From Alkalibacillus almallahensis (GTDB lineage Bacteria > Bacillota > Bacilli > Bacillales > Alkalibacillaceae), in NCBI RefSeq assembly GCF_011761495.1, contig NZ_JAASRU010000001.1:124001-188000 (forward strand): DNA of 64,000 nt. Reading direction: 5' to 3'. Positions 35,089-45,012 of the stretch are shown here, in pieces. The notes beneath the pieces were generated by a model. The model made no database searches. It was not told the DNA's origin and saw nothing but the letters and a program-made list of their open reading frames with translations. Made by a program: the position numbers and the translations under genes. Numbering within the stretch: the stretch's first letter is position 1; every line of letters begins with the position of its first letter.

Positions 35089-37125
35089 ATGTCAGCAAGA
35101 GATTTATCGGTACTATTAGGAGTTATATTAATTATCGTCATGTTAGTCATTCCACTTCCAGGATGGCTATTAAGCATTTTGATTTTGACGAATATATCAT
35201 TAGCTTTAATTGTTATTCTCGTCACAATGAATACACAAGAAGCTCTAGATTTTGCTATATTTCCATCATTATTATTATTATTAACGTTATTTCGACTAGG
35301 GCTTAACGTATCAACAACACGTTCGATTTTATCAGAAGCTGACGCTGGTAATGTCGTAGATACGTTTGGAAATTTTGTGACGGGTGGTAATCCATTTGTC
35401 GGTTTTGTGATCTTCTTAATCCTCGTTATTATTCAATTTATTGTTATTACTAAGGGTGCAGAACGTGTATCAGAAGTGGCAGCCCGCTTCACCTTAGATG
35501 CGATGCCTGGTAAGCAAATGAGTATTGATGCTGATTTAAACGCTGGTATGATTACCGAACAACAAGCCAAAGCACGCCGTGAAAAAATTGAAAATGAAGC
35601 GGATTTTTATGGTGCTATGGACGGTGCCAGTAAATTCGTAAAAGGGGATGCTATTGCTGGTATTGTAATTGTACTCGTCAATATTATCTTCGGTTTTATT
35701 ATCGGTATGACACAGTGGGGTCTATCTTTTAGTGAAACCGTGAATACCTTCCTTCGTTTAACTGTTGGGGATGGTTTAACATCTCAAATACCCGCCTTAT
35801 TAATTGCAACTGCGACTGGTATTGTTGTGACAAGAGTTGCTGCTGAAGGTAATCTATCACATGATGTGACAGGCCAATTATTCCGTTATCCAAGTCTAAT
35901 GTATGTGGCAGCTGGAACGATATTTATGCTTGGTTTAACACCAATAAATATCTTTCTAACAACATTTATTGCAGCAATCCTTGCTTTTGGTGGCCGATAT
36001 TTAGCACAAGCTCAAGAAAGACAAAGTCAATATGAAGAAAGTGAACATGAGGAACAATCCGAGGAACAAGAAGTGGCTCAACCTGATAATGTCGTCGATC
36101 TTCTAAATATGGATCCGATAGAATTCGAATTTGGCTATGCGTTAATTCCGATTGCTGATGCGAATCAAGGAGGAGACTTGCTAGATCGTGTTGTGATGAT
36201 TAGGCGGCAGTTAGCGTTAGAATTAGGTATTGTCATTCCAGTTGTCCGTATACGAGATAATATTCAGTTGAATCCGAACGAATATCAGCTAAAAGTGAAA
36301 GGAAATGAGGTTGCAAAAGGAGAACTTTACTTAGATCATTATCTCGCTATGTCTCCAGGTATGGAAGATGACTCAATAGAAGGTATTGATACTGTAGAAC
36401 CCGCTTTTGGTTTACCTGCTAAGTGGATTTCCGAAGATATGAAAGATGAAGCAGAGTTATCAGGTTATACAATTGTTGACCCACCTTCAGTTGTCTCGAC
36501 GCATATTACTGAAGTTATTAAACGATATGCTCATCAATTATTGGGACGCGAAGAAACACAACAATTAATCGATCACTTAAAACAAAGTTATCCAACGCTA
36601 GTGGATGAAGTGACGCCTGAACCTCTATCTGTAGGCGAAATTCAAAAAGTGTTATCAAAACTATTAGAAGAACAAATCTCTGTTCGTAATTTGCCAGTTA
36701 TATTCGAAACACTGGCTGATTATGGGAAGATGACTAATGATACAGATTTGCTAGCAGAATATTGTAGACAATCCCTATCAATGCAAATTACCCAATCGTT
36801 TGCAACATCTGACTATCAGATGAAGGTTATCACATTGTCACCACAAGTTGAGAAAAAAATCGCTGAACATATTCAACAGACAGAGCATGGAAATTTCTTA
36901 TCGATGGATCCTGAAACGCAACAAAAAATTATCGAATCCATTCATCAACAAGCAAGTCAAGCGTTTATGGATGATGCAACACCTGTCTTACTTTGCTCAC
37001 CAGCGATTAGAAGATACGTAAAACAAATGATTGGACGCTATTTACCAGATGTGGTTGTACTATCTTATAACGAACTTGAACCAGATCTAGAAGTCGAAAG
37101 TGCTGGGGTGGTGAACATAGCATGA
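35089..37125 (+). CDS. flhA: Flagellar export protein FlhA
   Basis: A 678-residue gate protein. Eight membrane helices occupy about residues 8-310, with the FHIPEP-region motif GADRVSEVAARF-like GAERVSEVAARFTLDAMPGK and the loop RREKIENEADFYGAMDGASK. The cytoplasmic domain (about 340-678) docks chaperone-substrate complexes. GAAGAGAGG precedes the ATG. It overlaps flhF by four bases. Confidence 0.97.
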   Translation: MSARDLSVLLGVILIIVMLVIPLPGWLLSILILTNISLALIVILVTMNTQEALDFAIFPSLLLLLTLFRLGLNVSTTRSILSEADAGNVVDTFGNFVTGGNPFVGFVIFLILVIIQFIVITKGAERVSEVAARFTLDAMPGKQMSIDADLNAGMITEQQAKARREKIENEADFYGAMDGASKFVKGDAIAGIVIVLVNIIFGFIIGMTQWGLSFSETVNTFLRLTVGDGLTSQIPALLIATATGIVVTRVAAEGNLSHDVTGQLFRYPSLMYVAAGTIFMLGLTPINIFLTTFIAAILAFGGRYLAQAQERQSQYEESEHEEQSEEQEVAQPDNVVDLLNMDPIEFEFGYALIPIADANQGGDLLDRVVMIRRQLALELGIVIPVVRIRDNIQLNPNEYQLKVKGNEVAKGELYLDHYLAMSPGMEDDSIEGIDTVEPAFGLPAKWISEDMKDEAELSGYTIVDPPSVVSTHITEVIKRYAHQLLGREETQQLIDHLKQSYPTLVDEVTPEPLSVGEIQKVLSKLLEEQISVRNLPVIFETLADYGKMTNDTDLLAEYCRQSLSMQITQSFATSDYQMKVITLSPQVEKKIAEHIQQTEHGNFLSMDPETQQKIIESIHQQASQAFMDDATPVLLCSPAIRRYVKQMIGRYLPDVVVLSYNELEPDLEVESAGVVNIA

Positions 37126-38267
37126 GAGTGAAAAAATATACGGCACCGACAATGCCAGAGGCAATGAAGGATGTACGTAAAGAACTTGGTGATTCGGCAG
37201 TTATTTTAAATTCTAAAGAGAAAAAAACAAAAGGATTTCTCGGCTTATTTAAAAAGAAAAATATAGAAGTAGTAGCTGCCGTGGACCCTTCACCTATGCA
37301 ACAAACAAAAGCGAAAAGTGTAAAAGAACCTAATGTTAATTTTCAATTGGATCATCAACCATCATTAAATCTTAAACAACCAACTCAAGAGCCTTCATCA
37401 CATGATCAAGATTTAATCAAGGAGATCAAAGAACTTCGTGAATCTTTAAAGGATTCTAATCAAAGCTCTAATTATTATCCGACTCCAACTGATTCAATTG
37501 CTTATGAATTGGGGCACCTAGGAATTGACCAGGATACTATTCAAGAGTTGATGGAGCCAGTTATGACAGAATACTATACAAACAATAAATCACAAGATAC
37601 TTCTGTCTATTGGCAAATCGTAAAAGATCAAATTTTTCACAAGATGGAAAGTGCGACTCAATATGAACAAGATGCTAGGTCCAAACATATCTTCTTATTC
37701 GGACCTACTGGGGTAGGAAAAACAACGACATTAGCAAAACTAGCAGCTGATTCTTCTATTAATCAAGGATTAGATGTTGGCCTTATCACATTAGATACAT
37801 TCAGGATTGCTGCGGTTGATCAATTGAAAACCTATGCTAAAATACTGAACTTACCTGTTGAAGTCGCTTATAATCACGAAGATTTCTTGCAAGCTAAGGA
37901 AAAATTCACTGATAAGGATATTGTATTTGTTGATACACCAGGTAGAAATTTTAGGGAAGATCGTTATATTGAGGAAATGAAACAATTTGTTGAATTTGAA
38001 GATCATGATGAATTATTTTGCGTCTTATCACTTACTTCAAAAGAAGAGGACATAGATGATATATATGCTAAATTTAGTAGTTTATCGATTAATCAAGTGA
38101 TCTTAACGAAGTTAGATGAAACGAGTTATTTAGGTTCAATCTTAAATCTTTGGCAACAACATCAATTTAGAATTGCGTATTTAACAACTGGTCAAGACGT
38201 TCCGGATGATATTGAACCACCATCTCCACAGAGAATGACGGATTTGATAGTAGGTGATCAGTCGTGA
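37122..38267 (+). CDS. flhF: Flagellar placement GTPase FlhF
   Basis: A 381-residue SRP-type GTPase that sets the position of the flagellar basal body. The basic N-terminal domain begins MRVKKYTAPTMPEAMKDVRK; the NG domain shows [15 protein letters not shown] (about residues 195-209), DTFRIAAVDQL, DTPGRN and TKLDE. It overlaps both flhA and flhG by four bases, as expected for a coupled FlhF-FlhG pair. Confidence 0.96.
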   Translation: MRVKKYTAPTMPEAMKDVRKELGDSAVILNSKEKKTKGFLGLFKKKNIEVVAAVDPSPMQQTKAKSVKEPNVNFQLDHQPSLNLKQPTQEPSSHDQDLIKEIKELRESLKDSNQSSNYYPTPTDSIAYELGHLGIDQDTIQELMEPVMTEYYTNNKSQDTSVYWQIVKDQIFHKMESATQYEQDARSKHIFLFGPTGVGKTTTLAKLAADSSINQGLDVGLITLDTFRIAAVDQLKTYAKILNLPVEVAYNHEDFLQAKEKFTDKDIVFVDTPGRNFREDRYIEEMKQFVEFEDHDELFCVLSLTSKEEDIDDIYAKFSSLSINQVILTKLDETSYLGSILNLWQQHQFRIAYLTTGQDVPDDIEPPSPQRMTDLIVGDQS

Positions 38268-39130
38268 CAGATCAAGCCCATGAACTAAGGCAACGTGTAT
38301 TGCAACACGAGCAAAACCAAGCTCGCACCATTGCAGTCTTTAGTGGTAAAGGCGGGGTCGGTAAGTCTAACTTCGCTCTTAATTTTAGTATGGCATTATC
38401 TGAACAAGGCAAAAGCGTCCTAATATTTGATCTAGATATTGGTATGGGAAATATTGATATCTTGTTGGGCCTACAACCTAGACAAAATTTATCGACAATG
38501 TTAGAGAAAAAGTTACAAATTTCTGATATCATAGAAGCAGGTCCACAACGTTTGTCCTATATTGCAGCTGGAACGGGTTTGTCAGATTTCTTTCACCTTG
38601 ACCGTTCTAAATACGACTATTTTATCAGGCAACTACAACATGTAACGACAGCCTATGATTATATCATTTTTGATCTAGGTGCAGGTATGTCTGAAGAACA
38701 TTTAGCCTTTATTCAAGCAGCTGATGAAAGTGTTGTCGTGACAACGACAGAACCAACATCGATTACGGATGCTTACGCAGCTATAAAGCAATTGGTTGCA
38801 CATAGTAAGCGTCAAGATTTGCAACTATCTTTATTAGTCAATCGTGCAAGTGACCGTGATGAAGGAGAATTTGCCTACACGAAATTAAATGCTGTCGTGA
38901 TGAAATTTTTAAATCAAAACTTATCCTACAAAGGGTACATCCCAGATGATTCAACTGTTGTTCAAGCAGTCAAACAACAACAACCTTATTATTTAGTTTC
39001 ACCTAAGAGTAAGGCTAGCAAGCAAATGAGAAATTTAGTTGATATTTACTTGAATCAGGATGACGGAATTGAACAAGATCGTAAATTTGTTAAACGACTT
39101 CGATCATTTTTCTCACGAAAGGTAGATTGA
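38264..39130 (+). CDS. flhG: Flagellar number regulator FlhG (YlxH)
   Basis: A 288-residue MinD-type ATPase that stimulates FlhF GTPase activity and controls flagellar number and pattern. The deviant Walker A is GKGGVGKS (residues 28-35), followed by IFDLDIGMGNIDILLGL. It starts at GTG 38264. The C-terminal amphipathic helix with RFVKRLRSFFSRK-like basic residues is suited to membrane binding. It precedes cheB by three bases. Confidence 0.96.
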   Translation: MTDQAHELRQRVLQHEQNQARTIAVFSGKGGVGKSNFALNFSMALSEQGKSVLIFDLDIGMGNIDILLGLQPRQNLSTMLEKKLQISDIIEAGPQRLSYIAAGTGLSDFFHLDRSKYDYFIRQLQHVTTAYDYIIFDLGAGMSEEHLAFIQAADESVVVTTTEPTSITDAYAAIKQLVAHSKRQDLQLSLLVNRASDRDEGEFAYTKLNAVVMKFLNQNLSYKGYIPDDSTVVQAVKQQQPYYLVSPKSKASKQMRNLVDIYLNQDDGIEQDRKFVKRLRSFFSRKVD

Positions 39131-39133
39131 ACT

Positions 39134-40201
39134 ATGGATAAGAAAAGGGTATTAGTCATCGATGATTCTGCCTTTATGCGAAAAGTTATTTCAGACATTA
39201 TTAATGATGATAGTAGTTTAGAAGTGATAGGCACTGCTCGAAACGGCGAAGATGGTCTAAAAAAGGTTGAAAAGCTTAATCCGGATGTTGTGACGTTAGA
39301 TATTGAAATGCCTATCATGGATGGTTTAACAGCACTTAAACGTATTATGGATGACTATCCTACACCCGTTATCATGTTGTCAAGTTTAACTTATGAAGGG
39401 GCCGAAAGCACGATAACAGCTCTACAGTATGGAGCGATTGACTTTATCAATAAAACATCTGGTTCCATTTCACTTGATTTGGCCCAAAAAAGTGTTGAAA
39501 TTTGCGAGAAAGCAAAAGATGCAGCGCATGCTAAATTGCACAGGTCTATGGCTCTTTTGCCTGAAGCGACACCTAATGAGTTAACAATTAATAGAAACCA
39601 GCCGTCCAAGAAATTTCAGCACGAGCAAACACTTGTTGTGGTAGGTGTATCAACTGGAGGACCTAAAGCATTGCAGGAATTATTATCTAGAATTCCTGAA
39701 TCGTTTAGTTGTCCGATATTAATTGTCCAACATATGCCCGCTAAATTCACGCAGTCCTTGGCAGAACGATTGGATCGATTATCTGAAATTTCTGTTAAGG
39801 AAGTCCAACATGGAGAATTGTTAAAGAAAGGGCACGCTTATATAGCGCCAGGTGATAACCATTTTGAAGTTAAATCAATCGGGAGATCTTTGGCAGCAAT
39901 AATAGAACAGACACCAGCTGTTAATGGTCATCGTCCAAGTGTGAATAAATTATTCAAGTCAGTTGCTGGTGTACCTCACATGAACAAAGTGGCAGTTGTC
40001 TTAACTGGAATGGGCAGTGACGGAACTGAAGGTGCTAAGTACCTTAAAGAACAAGATTCTTCTACATATTTAATTGCTGAATCGAAAGAAACAGCTGTCA
40101 TTTACGGAATGCCTAAATCAATCGTTGAACAAGCCAACCCTAATTTAATTAAACCAATCAATGAAATGGCAGATGCTATTGTTGAAATCGTGAAACAATG
40201 A
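39134..40201 (+). CDS. cheB: Chemotaxis protein-glutamate methylesterase CheB
   Basis: A 355-residue enzyme that removes methyl groups from receptors during adaptation. The receiver domain has Asp56 as acceptor (VVTLDIEMPIMDG). The C-terminal esterase shows the Ser in VGVSTGGPKAL, the His in VQHMPAKFT and the Asp in LTGMGSDGTEG. The ATG lies three bases after flhG. It overlaps the upstream part of the cheA reading frame slightly. Confidence 0.97.
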   Translation: MDKKRVLVIDDSAFMRKVISDIINDDSSLEVIGTARNGEDGLKKVEKLNPDVVTLDIEMPIMDGLTALKRIMDDYPTPVIMLSSLTYEGAESTITALQYGAIDFINKTSGSISLDLAQKSVEICEKAKDAAHAKLHRSMALLPEATPNELTINRNQPSKKFQHEQTLVVVGVSTGGPKALQELLSRIPESFSCPILIVQHMPAKFTQSLAERLDRLSEISVKEVQHGELLKKGHAYIAPGDNHFEVKSIGRSLAAIIEQTPAVNGHRPSVNKLFKSVAGVPHMNKVAVVLTGMGSDGTEGAKYLKEQDSSTYLIAESKETAVIYGMPKSIVEQANPNLIKPINEMADAIVEIVKQ

Positions 40202-40212
40202 GGAGGTCACGT

Positions 40213-42258
40213 ATGGAATCGAACCAATACTTAGATGTATTTATTGATGAAAGTAAAGAGAATCTACAAGTTGTTAATGATGGCTTACTAGAATTAGAGA
40301 AAGACCCGTCTAACTTATCGATCGTTGATGAAATCTTTCGTGCAGCCCATACCTTAAAAGGAATGTCTGCGACAATGGGATATGAGGATTTGTCAGATTT
40401 AACACATAAAATGGAAAATGTTTTAGATGCCATTCGTAACGAAAAAATCACTGTTAACTCAAATGTAATGGATGTGTTATTAGATTCATTAGAATATCTT
40501 GAGAAAATGACAGCTGATATCGCTGAGGGTGGTACAGGGTCAATGAACGTTGAATCAGTTGTCACTCAATTAAATGCGATTGAAAAAGGAGAGGAACTAT
40601 CACAAACGGGAACATCACCTGCTGTAATAGATGATGAATCCGAAACTTCAACCTCTTCAGTTGAAGGATTAACGGTAGATCAATTTGAACGAACAGTTTT
40701 AGAACAAGCCAAAACAGACGGTCAAAATGTTTACCACATCACTGTCTCGCTCTCTGAGGACTGCTTGTTAAAAGTCGCACGCGTTTATATGGTTTTTGAG
40801 GTTCTTGAGCAAAGTGGTGAAGTAATTAAATCAGTTCCAACCGTAGACGCATTAGAAAATGAGGAATTTGAAAATCATTTTGATCTCATCCTTGTTACAT
40901 CAGAACAAGATGAAGAATTAAAAGCTAAAATCATGAAGGTCTCTGAAGTTCGTGAGGTGATCATTAAGCCTTTTGAGCTAGAAGCAGAACAGTCTTCTGA
41001 TGACAAGCAAACAACTGAAGAAAACCAAGCTGTTTCTAATGAGCAGCCTGAAATATCGAATGATCAAACGAACGACCAACCAACCGATCAGCAAAAGAAG
41101 GCAGCTGGTAATAAAACAATCCGTGTTAACATCGAACGTTTAGATGCTCTAATGAATCTATTTGAAGAAATGGTAATTGATCGTGGACGACTGGAACAAA
41201 TTTCAGAAGAATTAAATCACAATGATTTAAAAGGTACGGTTGAAAGAATTTCACGTATTTCTGGTGACTTACAAAATATTATCTTAACGATGCGTATGGT
41301 ACCTATTGAACAGGTGTTTAATCGTTTCCCACGCATGGTACGTCAGCTAACACGTGAACTCGGAAAAGACATCAATATGGAAATTGAAGGTGCTGAAACA
41401 GAGCTTGACCGAACAGTCATTGATGAAATCGGGGATCCACTTGTTCATTTGATCAGAAATGCGGTTGATCACGGAGTGGAAATGCCTGAAGAAAGAAAGC
41501 AAAAAGGTAAGCCAGCTCAAGGTAATATGTTATTAAAAGCCTTTCATAGTGGGAACCATGTATTCGTCGAAATTCGTGATGATGGTCAAGGAATTAATAA
41601 GGAAAAAGTACTTAATAAGGCTATAGAAAATGGTGTTGTTAGTAGTGATCAAGCATCCAGTCTTACAGATAAGCAAATTAATGAACTGATCTTAGCTAGT
41701 GGTTTTTCTACAGCCCAGGAAATTTCGGATATATCCGGTCGTGGTGTTGGCTTAGATGTTGTTAAGAGCACGATTGAATCCTTAGGTGGTTCAATCGAAA
41801 TTGAATCTGAATATGGAAAAGGAACAACTTTTTCTATCCAATTACCTCTTACTTTATCCATTATTTCTGTCATGTTGGTTATGATCGAAGAAGAGACATA
41901 TGCGATTCCGTTATCATCGATCATTGAAACAGCCGTTATTAAACACACTGATGTGATGAAAGCCCATAATAAAGAAGTAATTGATTTTAGAGGTCATATC
42001 GTTCCACTAGTTGATTTACGTCAAGTATTCGAAGTGCCAAGTGCAAAAGACGAAGAAGAAACCTATTATTCTGTTGTTGTCGTTCGTAAAGGTGACCAAA
42101 TGGCAGGATTAGTCGTAGATTCATTTATTGGTCAACAAGAAATAGTCTTGAAGAGTCTTGGTGATTATCTATCAAATGTATTTGCTATTTCTGGTGCAAC
42201 CATTTTAGGTAATGGTGAAGTGGCGTTAATCGTTGATAGTAATGCACTAATTAAGTAA
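40213..42258 (+). CDS. cheA: Chemotaxis histidine kinase CheA
   Basis: A 681-residue receptor-coupled kinase that phosphorylates CheY and CheB. Domains are in order: P1 with His46 (RAAHTLKGMSATMG), P2, P3 dimerisation, the P4 ATPase with N box HLIRNAVDHGVE, G1 RDDGQGIN and G2 SGRGVGLDVV, and the P5 CheW-like domain. The P1-P3 linker is acidic and Gln-rich. ATG 40213 follows GAGGAGGT; ATG 40198 overlaps that site. It is followed by cheW. Confidence 0.97.
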   Translation: MESNQYLDVFIDESKENLQVVNDGLLELEKDPSNLSIVDEIFRAAHTLKGMSATMGYEDLSDLTHKMENVLDAIRNEKITVNSNVMDVLLDSLEYLEKMTADIAEGGTGSMNVESVVTQLNAIEKGEELSQTGTSPAVIDDESETSTSSVEGLTVDQFERTVLEQAKTDGQNVYHITVSLSEDCLLKVARVYMVFEVLEQSGEVIKSVPTVDALENEEFENHFDLILVTSEQDEELKAKIMKVSEVREVIIKPFELEAEQSSDDKQTTEENQAVSNEQPEISNDQTNDQPTDQQKKAAGNKTIRVNIERLDALMNLFEEMVIDRGRLEQISEELNHNDLKGTVERISRISGDLQNIILTMRMVPIEQVFNRFPRMVRQLTRELGKDINMEIEGAETELDRTVIDEIGDPLVHLIRNAVDHGVEMPEERKQKGKPAQGNMLLKAFHSGNHVFVEIRDDGQGINKEKVLNKAIENGVVSSDQASSLTDKQINELILASGFSTAQEISDISGRGVGLDVVKSTIESLGGSIEIESEYGKGTTFSIQLPLTLSIISVMLVMIEEETYAIPLSSIIETAVIKHTDVMKAHNKEVIDFRGHIVPLVDLRQVFEVPSAKDEEETYYSVVVVRKGDQMAGLVVDSFIGQQEIVLKSLGDYLSNVFAISGATILGNGEVALIVDSNALIK

Positions 42259-42269
42259 GGAGGAATTCT

Positions 42270-42734
42270 ATGAGTGAAGTCATGCAAGATGATAAGGTCA
42301 TCGTTTTCAAATTAAAAGATGAAGAATATGGTATTCCAATTGAACATGTTGGTTCGATTGAAAGAATCTTTAATATCACCCGAGTTCCCCGTGCACCTAA
42401 ATTCGTAAAAGGTGTGATGAATTTGAGAGGTGTGATTACACCAATTATTGACTTACGGGAACGTTTTGGGTTAGAAACGGTAGAACAAACAGAAAGTACA
42501 CGCATTATTATTATTCATGTGGATGATAAGAGTATTGGCGTCATCGTGGATGCAGCTAACGATGTTGTAGATGTACCACAAGAAAAAGTTGAGCCATCAC
42601 CTGAAGTAGTCGGAGCAGTAAATGCCGATTATATTAGAGGGGTAGCTAAAATCGATCAGCGTTTACTGATTCTATTAAACTTAGAAAAGGTTCTTTCAGA
42701 AGAAGAATTTGATGAGCTATCAACCATTGACTAA
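42270..42734 (+). CDS. cheW: Chemotaxis coupling protein CheW
   Basis: A 154-residue adapter linking chemoreceptors to CheA. The conserved segments are VFKLKDEEYGIPIEHVGSIE, TRVPRAPKFVKGVMNLRGVI and VIVDAANDVVDVP. AAGGAGG precedes the ATG. It lies between cheA and cheC. Confidence 0.97.
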   Translation: MSEVMQDDKVIVFKLKDEEYGIPIEHVGSIERIFNITRVPRAPKFVKGVMNLRGVITPIIDLRERFGLETVEQTESTRIIIIHVDDKSIGVIVDAANDVVDVPQEKVEPSPEVVGAVNADYIRGVAKIDQRLLILLNLEKVLSEEEFDELSTID

Positions 42735-42758
42735 TTATTATACAAAGAAGAGGAATTC

Positions 42759-43391
42759 ATGATGAATGATTACTTTAATTTTGAACAAATTCATCTAGAT
42801 GTACTGAAAGAAATCGGTAATATTGGCGCTGGGAATGCAGCTACTTCATTATCTCATTTAATCAATCGTTCAGTATCTATGGATGTACCTGTTGTAAATG
42901 TAGTGACCTTTGACGAAATGATGATGGAAATAGGCGGCAAAGACGAAGTACAAGCGACTGTATTTGTACAAGCAAATGGAGATATTTCGGGGAATATGTT
43001 TTTTATGATTCCACCAGATGAAGCAGATTTATTTGCACAATTGATGATTGGTGACCCATCTGAAAAAGTCTCTGAAGGTGATGAAATAGCAACGTCAGCA
43101 TTTCTTGAACTTGGAAATATTTTAACAGGATCTTATTTGCGGGCGTTTTCTGACTTTACACAATTAGATATTAATCAATCTGTGCCGCATGCTGCTATAG
43201 ATATGGTTGGGGCTATGTTAACGCAAGGACTACTGGAGATATCAACCGTATCTGATCAAGCCATTATGATTGAAACGATTTTACACGATATAGAAGGGTT
43301 TGACCAAGCGATCAAAGGACATTTCTTCCTTTTACCGAATCCCGATGCCTATGCAACGATTTTTCAAGCTCTAGGAGTTCATTCGTCATGA
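42759..43391 (+). CDS. cheC: CheY-P phosphatase CheC
   Basis: A 210-residue phosphatase that, with CheD, gives adaptation in the Bacillus chemotaxis pathway. Both active-site helices are present: LKEIGNIGAGNAATSLSHL and FLELGNILTGSYLRAFSDF. The second in-frame ATG is 42762. GAAGAGG precedes the start. It overlaps cheD by four bases, matching their direct interaction. Confidence 0.96.
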   Translation: MMNDYFNFEQIHLDVLKEIGNIGAGNAATSLSHLINRSVSMDVPVVNVVTFDEMMMEIGGKDEVQATVFVQANGDISGNMFFMIPPDEADLFAQLMIGDPSEKVSEGDEIATSAFLELGNILTGSYLRAFSDFTQLDINQSVPHAAIDMVGAMLTQGLLEISTVSDQAIMIETILHDIEGFDQAIKGHFFLLPNPDAYATIFQALGVHSS

Positions 43392-43885
43392 CACAAGTTT
43401 CAGAAGCCGTTAAAGTTGGAATTGCAGATTTGAATGTTGCCCAACACCCACAAACCATTATGACAGCAGGATTAGGATCTTGTATTGGGTTAGTTTTATA
43501 CGATGAAACGAACAAGATTGCTGGTTTAGTCCATATTATGTTACCTGATTCGTCGATGAGTCGTAATCAAACATTTAAAGAAGCAAAGTTTGCTGATACT
43601 GGTCTACTAGCTCTACTGAAATTAATGGAGTCTCAAGGTATTAGAAAGTCACGATTAAAAGCAAAAATGGCTGGAGGTGCTCAAATGTTCAACTCAACTA
43701 ATAGTAGTGAAATGATGCGCATTGGGTATCGAAATGCTGAGGCAGTACGTGCGTTATTAAAAGAACATAACATTCCAGTTGTTTCAGAAGATTGTGGTGG
43801 CAATAAAGGGCGAACAATCGAATTTATGATAGATGATTCACTACTAAAAATTAGAACAATTCATGAAGGTGTGACTTATATCTAA
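43388..43885 (+). CDS. cheD: Chemoreceptor glutamine deamidase CheD
   Basis: A 165-residue enzyme that deamidates receptor Gln and binds CheC. The catalytic Cys is in TAGLGSCIGLVLYD and the His in LVHIMLPDS; AKMAGGAQMF is also conserved. It overlaps cheC by four bases and the following small membrane-protein gene by one base. Confidence 0.96.
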   Translation: MTQVSEAVKVGIADLNVAQHPQTIMTAGLGSCIGLVLYDETNKIAGLVHIMLPDSSMSRNQTFKEAKFADTGLLALLKLMESQGIRKSRLKAKMAGGAQMFNSTNSSEMMRIGYRNAEAVRALLKEHNIPVVSEDCGGNKGRTIEFMIDDSLLKIRTIHEGVTYI

Positions 43886-44211
43886 TGGTTGGATCTATTT
43901 TATATAATATTCTGACGTCAACAGTTGTAGCGGTTTATACCTTTATTCTAGCAATTACGAATAATACTCCAGAACACGCTTTATTTCGTAGTATAATCAT
44001 ATTTATTCTAACTTTTCTGATCATGTACTTGATTCGAAAAGCTTTATTCTTTGTTACTAAAACAAAAAAAGAGACTTTAGCTGTTGAAACTTATTCAGAA
44101 ACGAGTCATCAAGATGGTCAATCTGATCAGAATCAAGAAGAAATTGATCATAATCAAGCCGCAGAACAGGTTCGGACATTATTGCAGGAAGAACAACAAC
44201 GTGAAACTTAA
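43885..44211 (+). CDS. Unknown two-helix membrane protein between cheD and sigD
   Basis: A 108-residue protein I do not recognise. Two membrane helices lie at about residues 5-25 (ILYNILTSTVVAVYTFILAI) and 33-55 (LFRSIIIFILTFLIMYLIRK), followed by a basic turn and a cytoplasmic tail of about 50 residues rich in Gln, Glu and Ser. The ATG overlaps the cheD stop by one base, so it is coupled to cheD and is a real gene. B. subtilis has no gene here. A role in chemoreceptor or motor function is suggested only by context. Confidence 0.8.
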   Translation: MVGSILYNILTSTVVAVYTFILAITNNTPEHALFRSIIIFILTFLIMYLIRKALFFVTKTKKETLAVETYSETSHQDGQSDQNQEEIDHNQAAEQVRTLLQEEQQRET

Positions 44212-44229
44212 GCTTGGGGGTGCATGCCA

Positions 44230-44991
44230 TTGAATAAATCAACAACGTCAATGACTGCCTTATGGAATAAATGGCAGGAAACAAAAGACCAAGAAGCGGG
44301 TAATTTACTGGTTGAACATTACATGCCCTTAGTAGATTATCAAGTCAATCGTATTCACTCCCACCTACCAAGAAATGTTGACCGCCAGGACGTTAAAAGT
44401 CTTGCGTTTATGGGGTTAGTTGATGCGTTGGAGAAATTTGATACAAGCCGAGACTTAAAGTTTGATACTTATGCTTCCTTTAGAATACGAGGCGCAATCA
44501 TTGATGGTTTACGCAAAGAAGATTGGCTTCCCCGCTCTGTTCGAGAGAAATCGAAAGAAATCGAACAAGGATATGAAACACTTGAGCAAAAACTACAAAG
44601 AGAACCTTCTGTAGAAGAACTTGCGAATTACTTGAGAATGCCGGAAGATGAAGTGGCAGAAGTGTTAAAGGATACGCTGTTTGCCCATGTACTGTCAATT
44701 GAAGATAAAACAGACGAACAAAGTGATGAACCACGAGAGAATTTAAGAAATACGATCCCTGATACATATGAAATTCAACCTGACCAACAACTGGTCAATC
44801 AAGAAAGCATCCATGAGCTGATTGAAAAGATGCATGAACTTAATGAAAATGAACAAATGGTTTTGAGTTTATTTTATAAAGAAGAATTAACATTAACTGA
44901 GATTGGTGAAGTTTTAGACCTTTCTACATCAAGAATCTCACAAATTCACTCAAAGGCAATTGCCAAGCTCTATCATTTATTATCCGCTTAA
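44230..44991 (+). CDS. sigD: RNA polymerase sigma factor SigD (FliA)
   Basis: A 253-residue sigma-28 factor that transcribes late flagellar, chemotaxis and autolysin genes. Region 2 shows ALEKFDTSRDLKFDTYASF and RIRGAIIDGLRKEDWLPRS; region 4 shows LTLTEIGEVLDLSTSRISQI, the helix-turn-helix. The start is taken as TTG 44230, with GGGGGTG seven bases upstream; ATG 44224 lies too close to that site but cannot be ruled out. As in B. subtilis it lies near the end of the fla/che operon, so its level depends on transcription reaching this point. Confidence 0.96.
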   Translation: MNKSTTSMTALWNKWQETKDQEAGNLLVEHYMPLVDYQVNRIHSHLPRNVDRQDVKSLAFMGLVDALEKFDTSRDLKFDTYASFRIRGAIIDGLRKEDWLPRSVREKSKEIEQGYETLEQKLQREPSVEELANYLRMPEDEVAEVLKDTLFAHVLSIEDKTDEQSDEPRENLRNTIPDTYEIQPDQQLVNQESIHELIEKMHELNENEQMVLSLFYKEELTLTEIGEVLDLSTSRISQIHSKAIAKLYHLLSA

Positions 44992-45012
44992 TAAAAAGGG
45001 GGGGCGTTCAGA

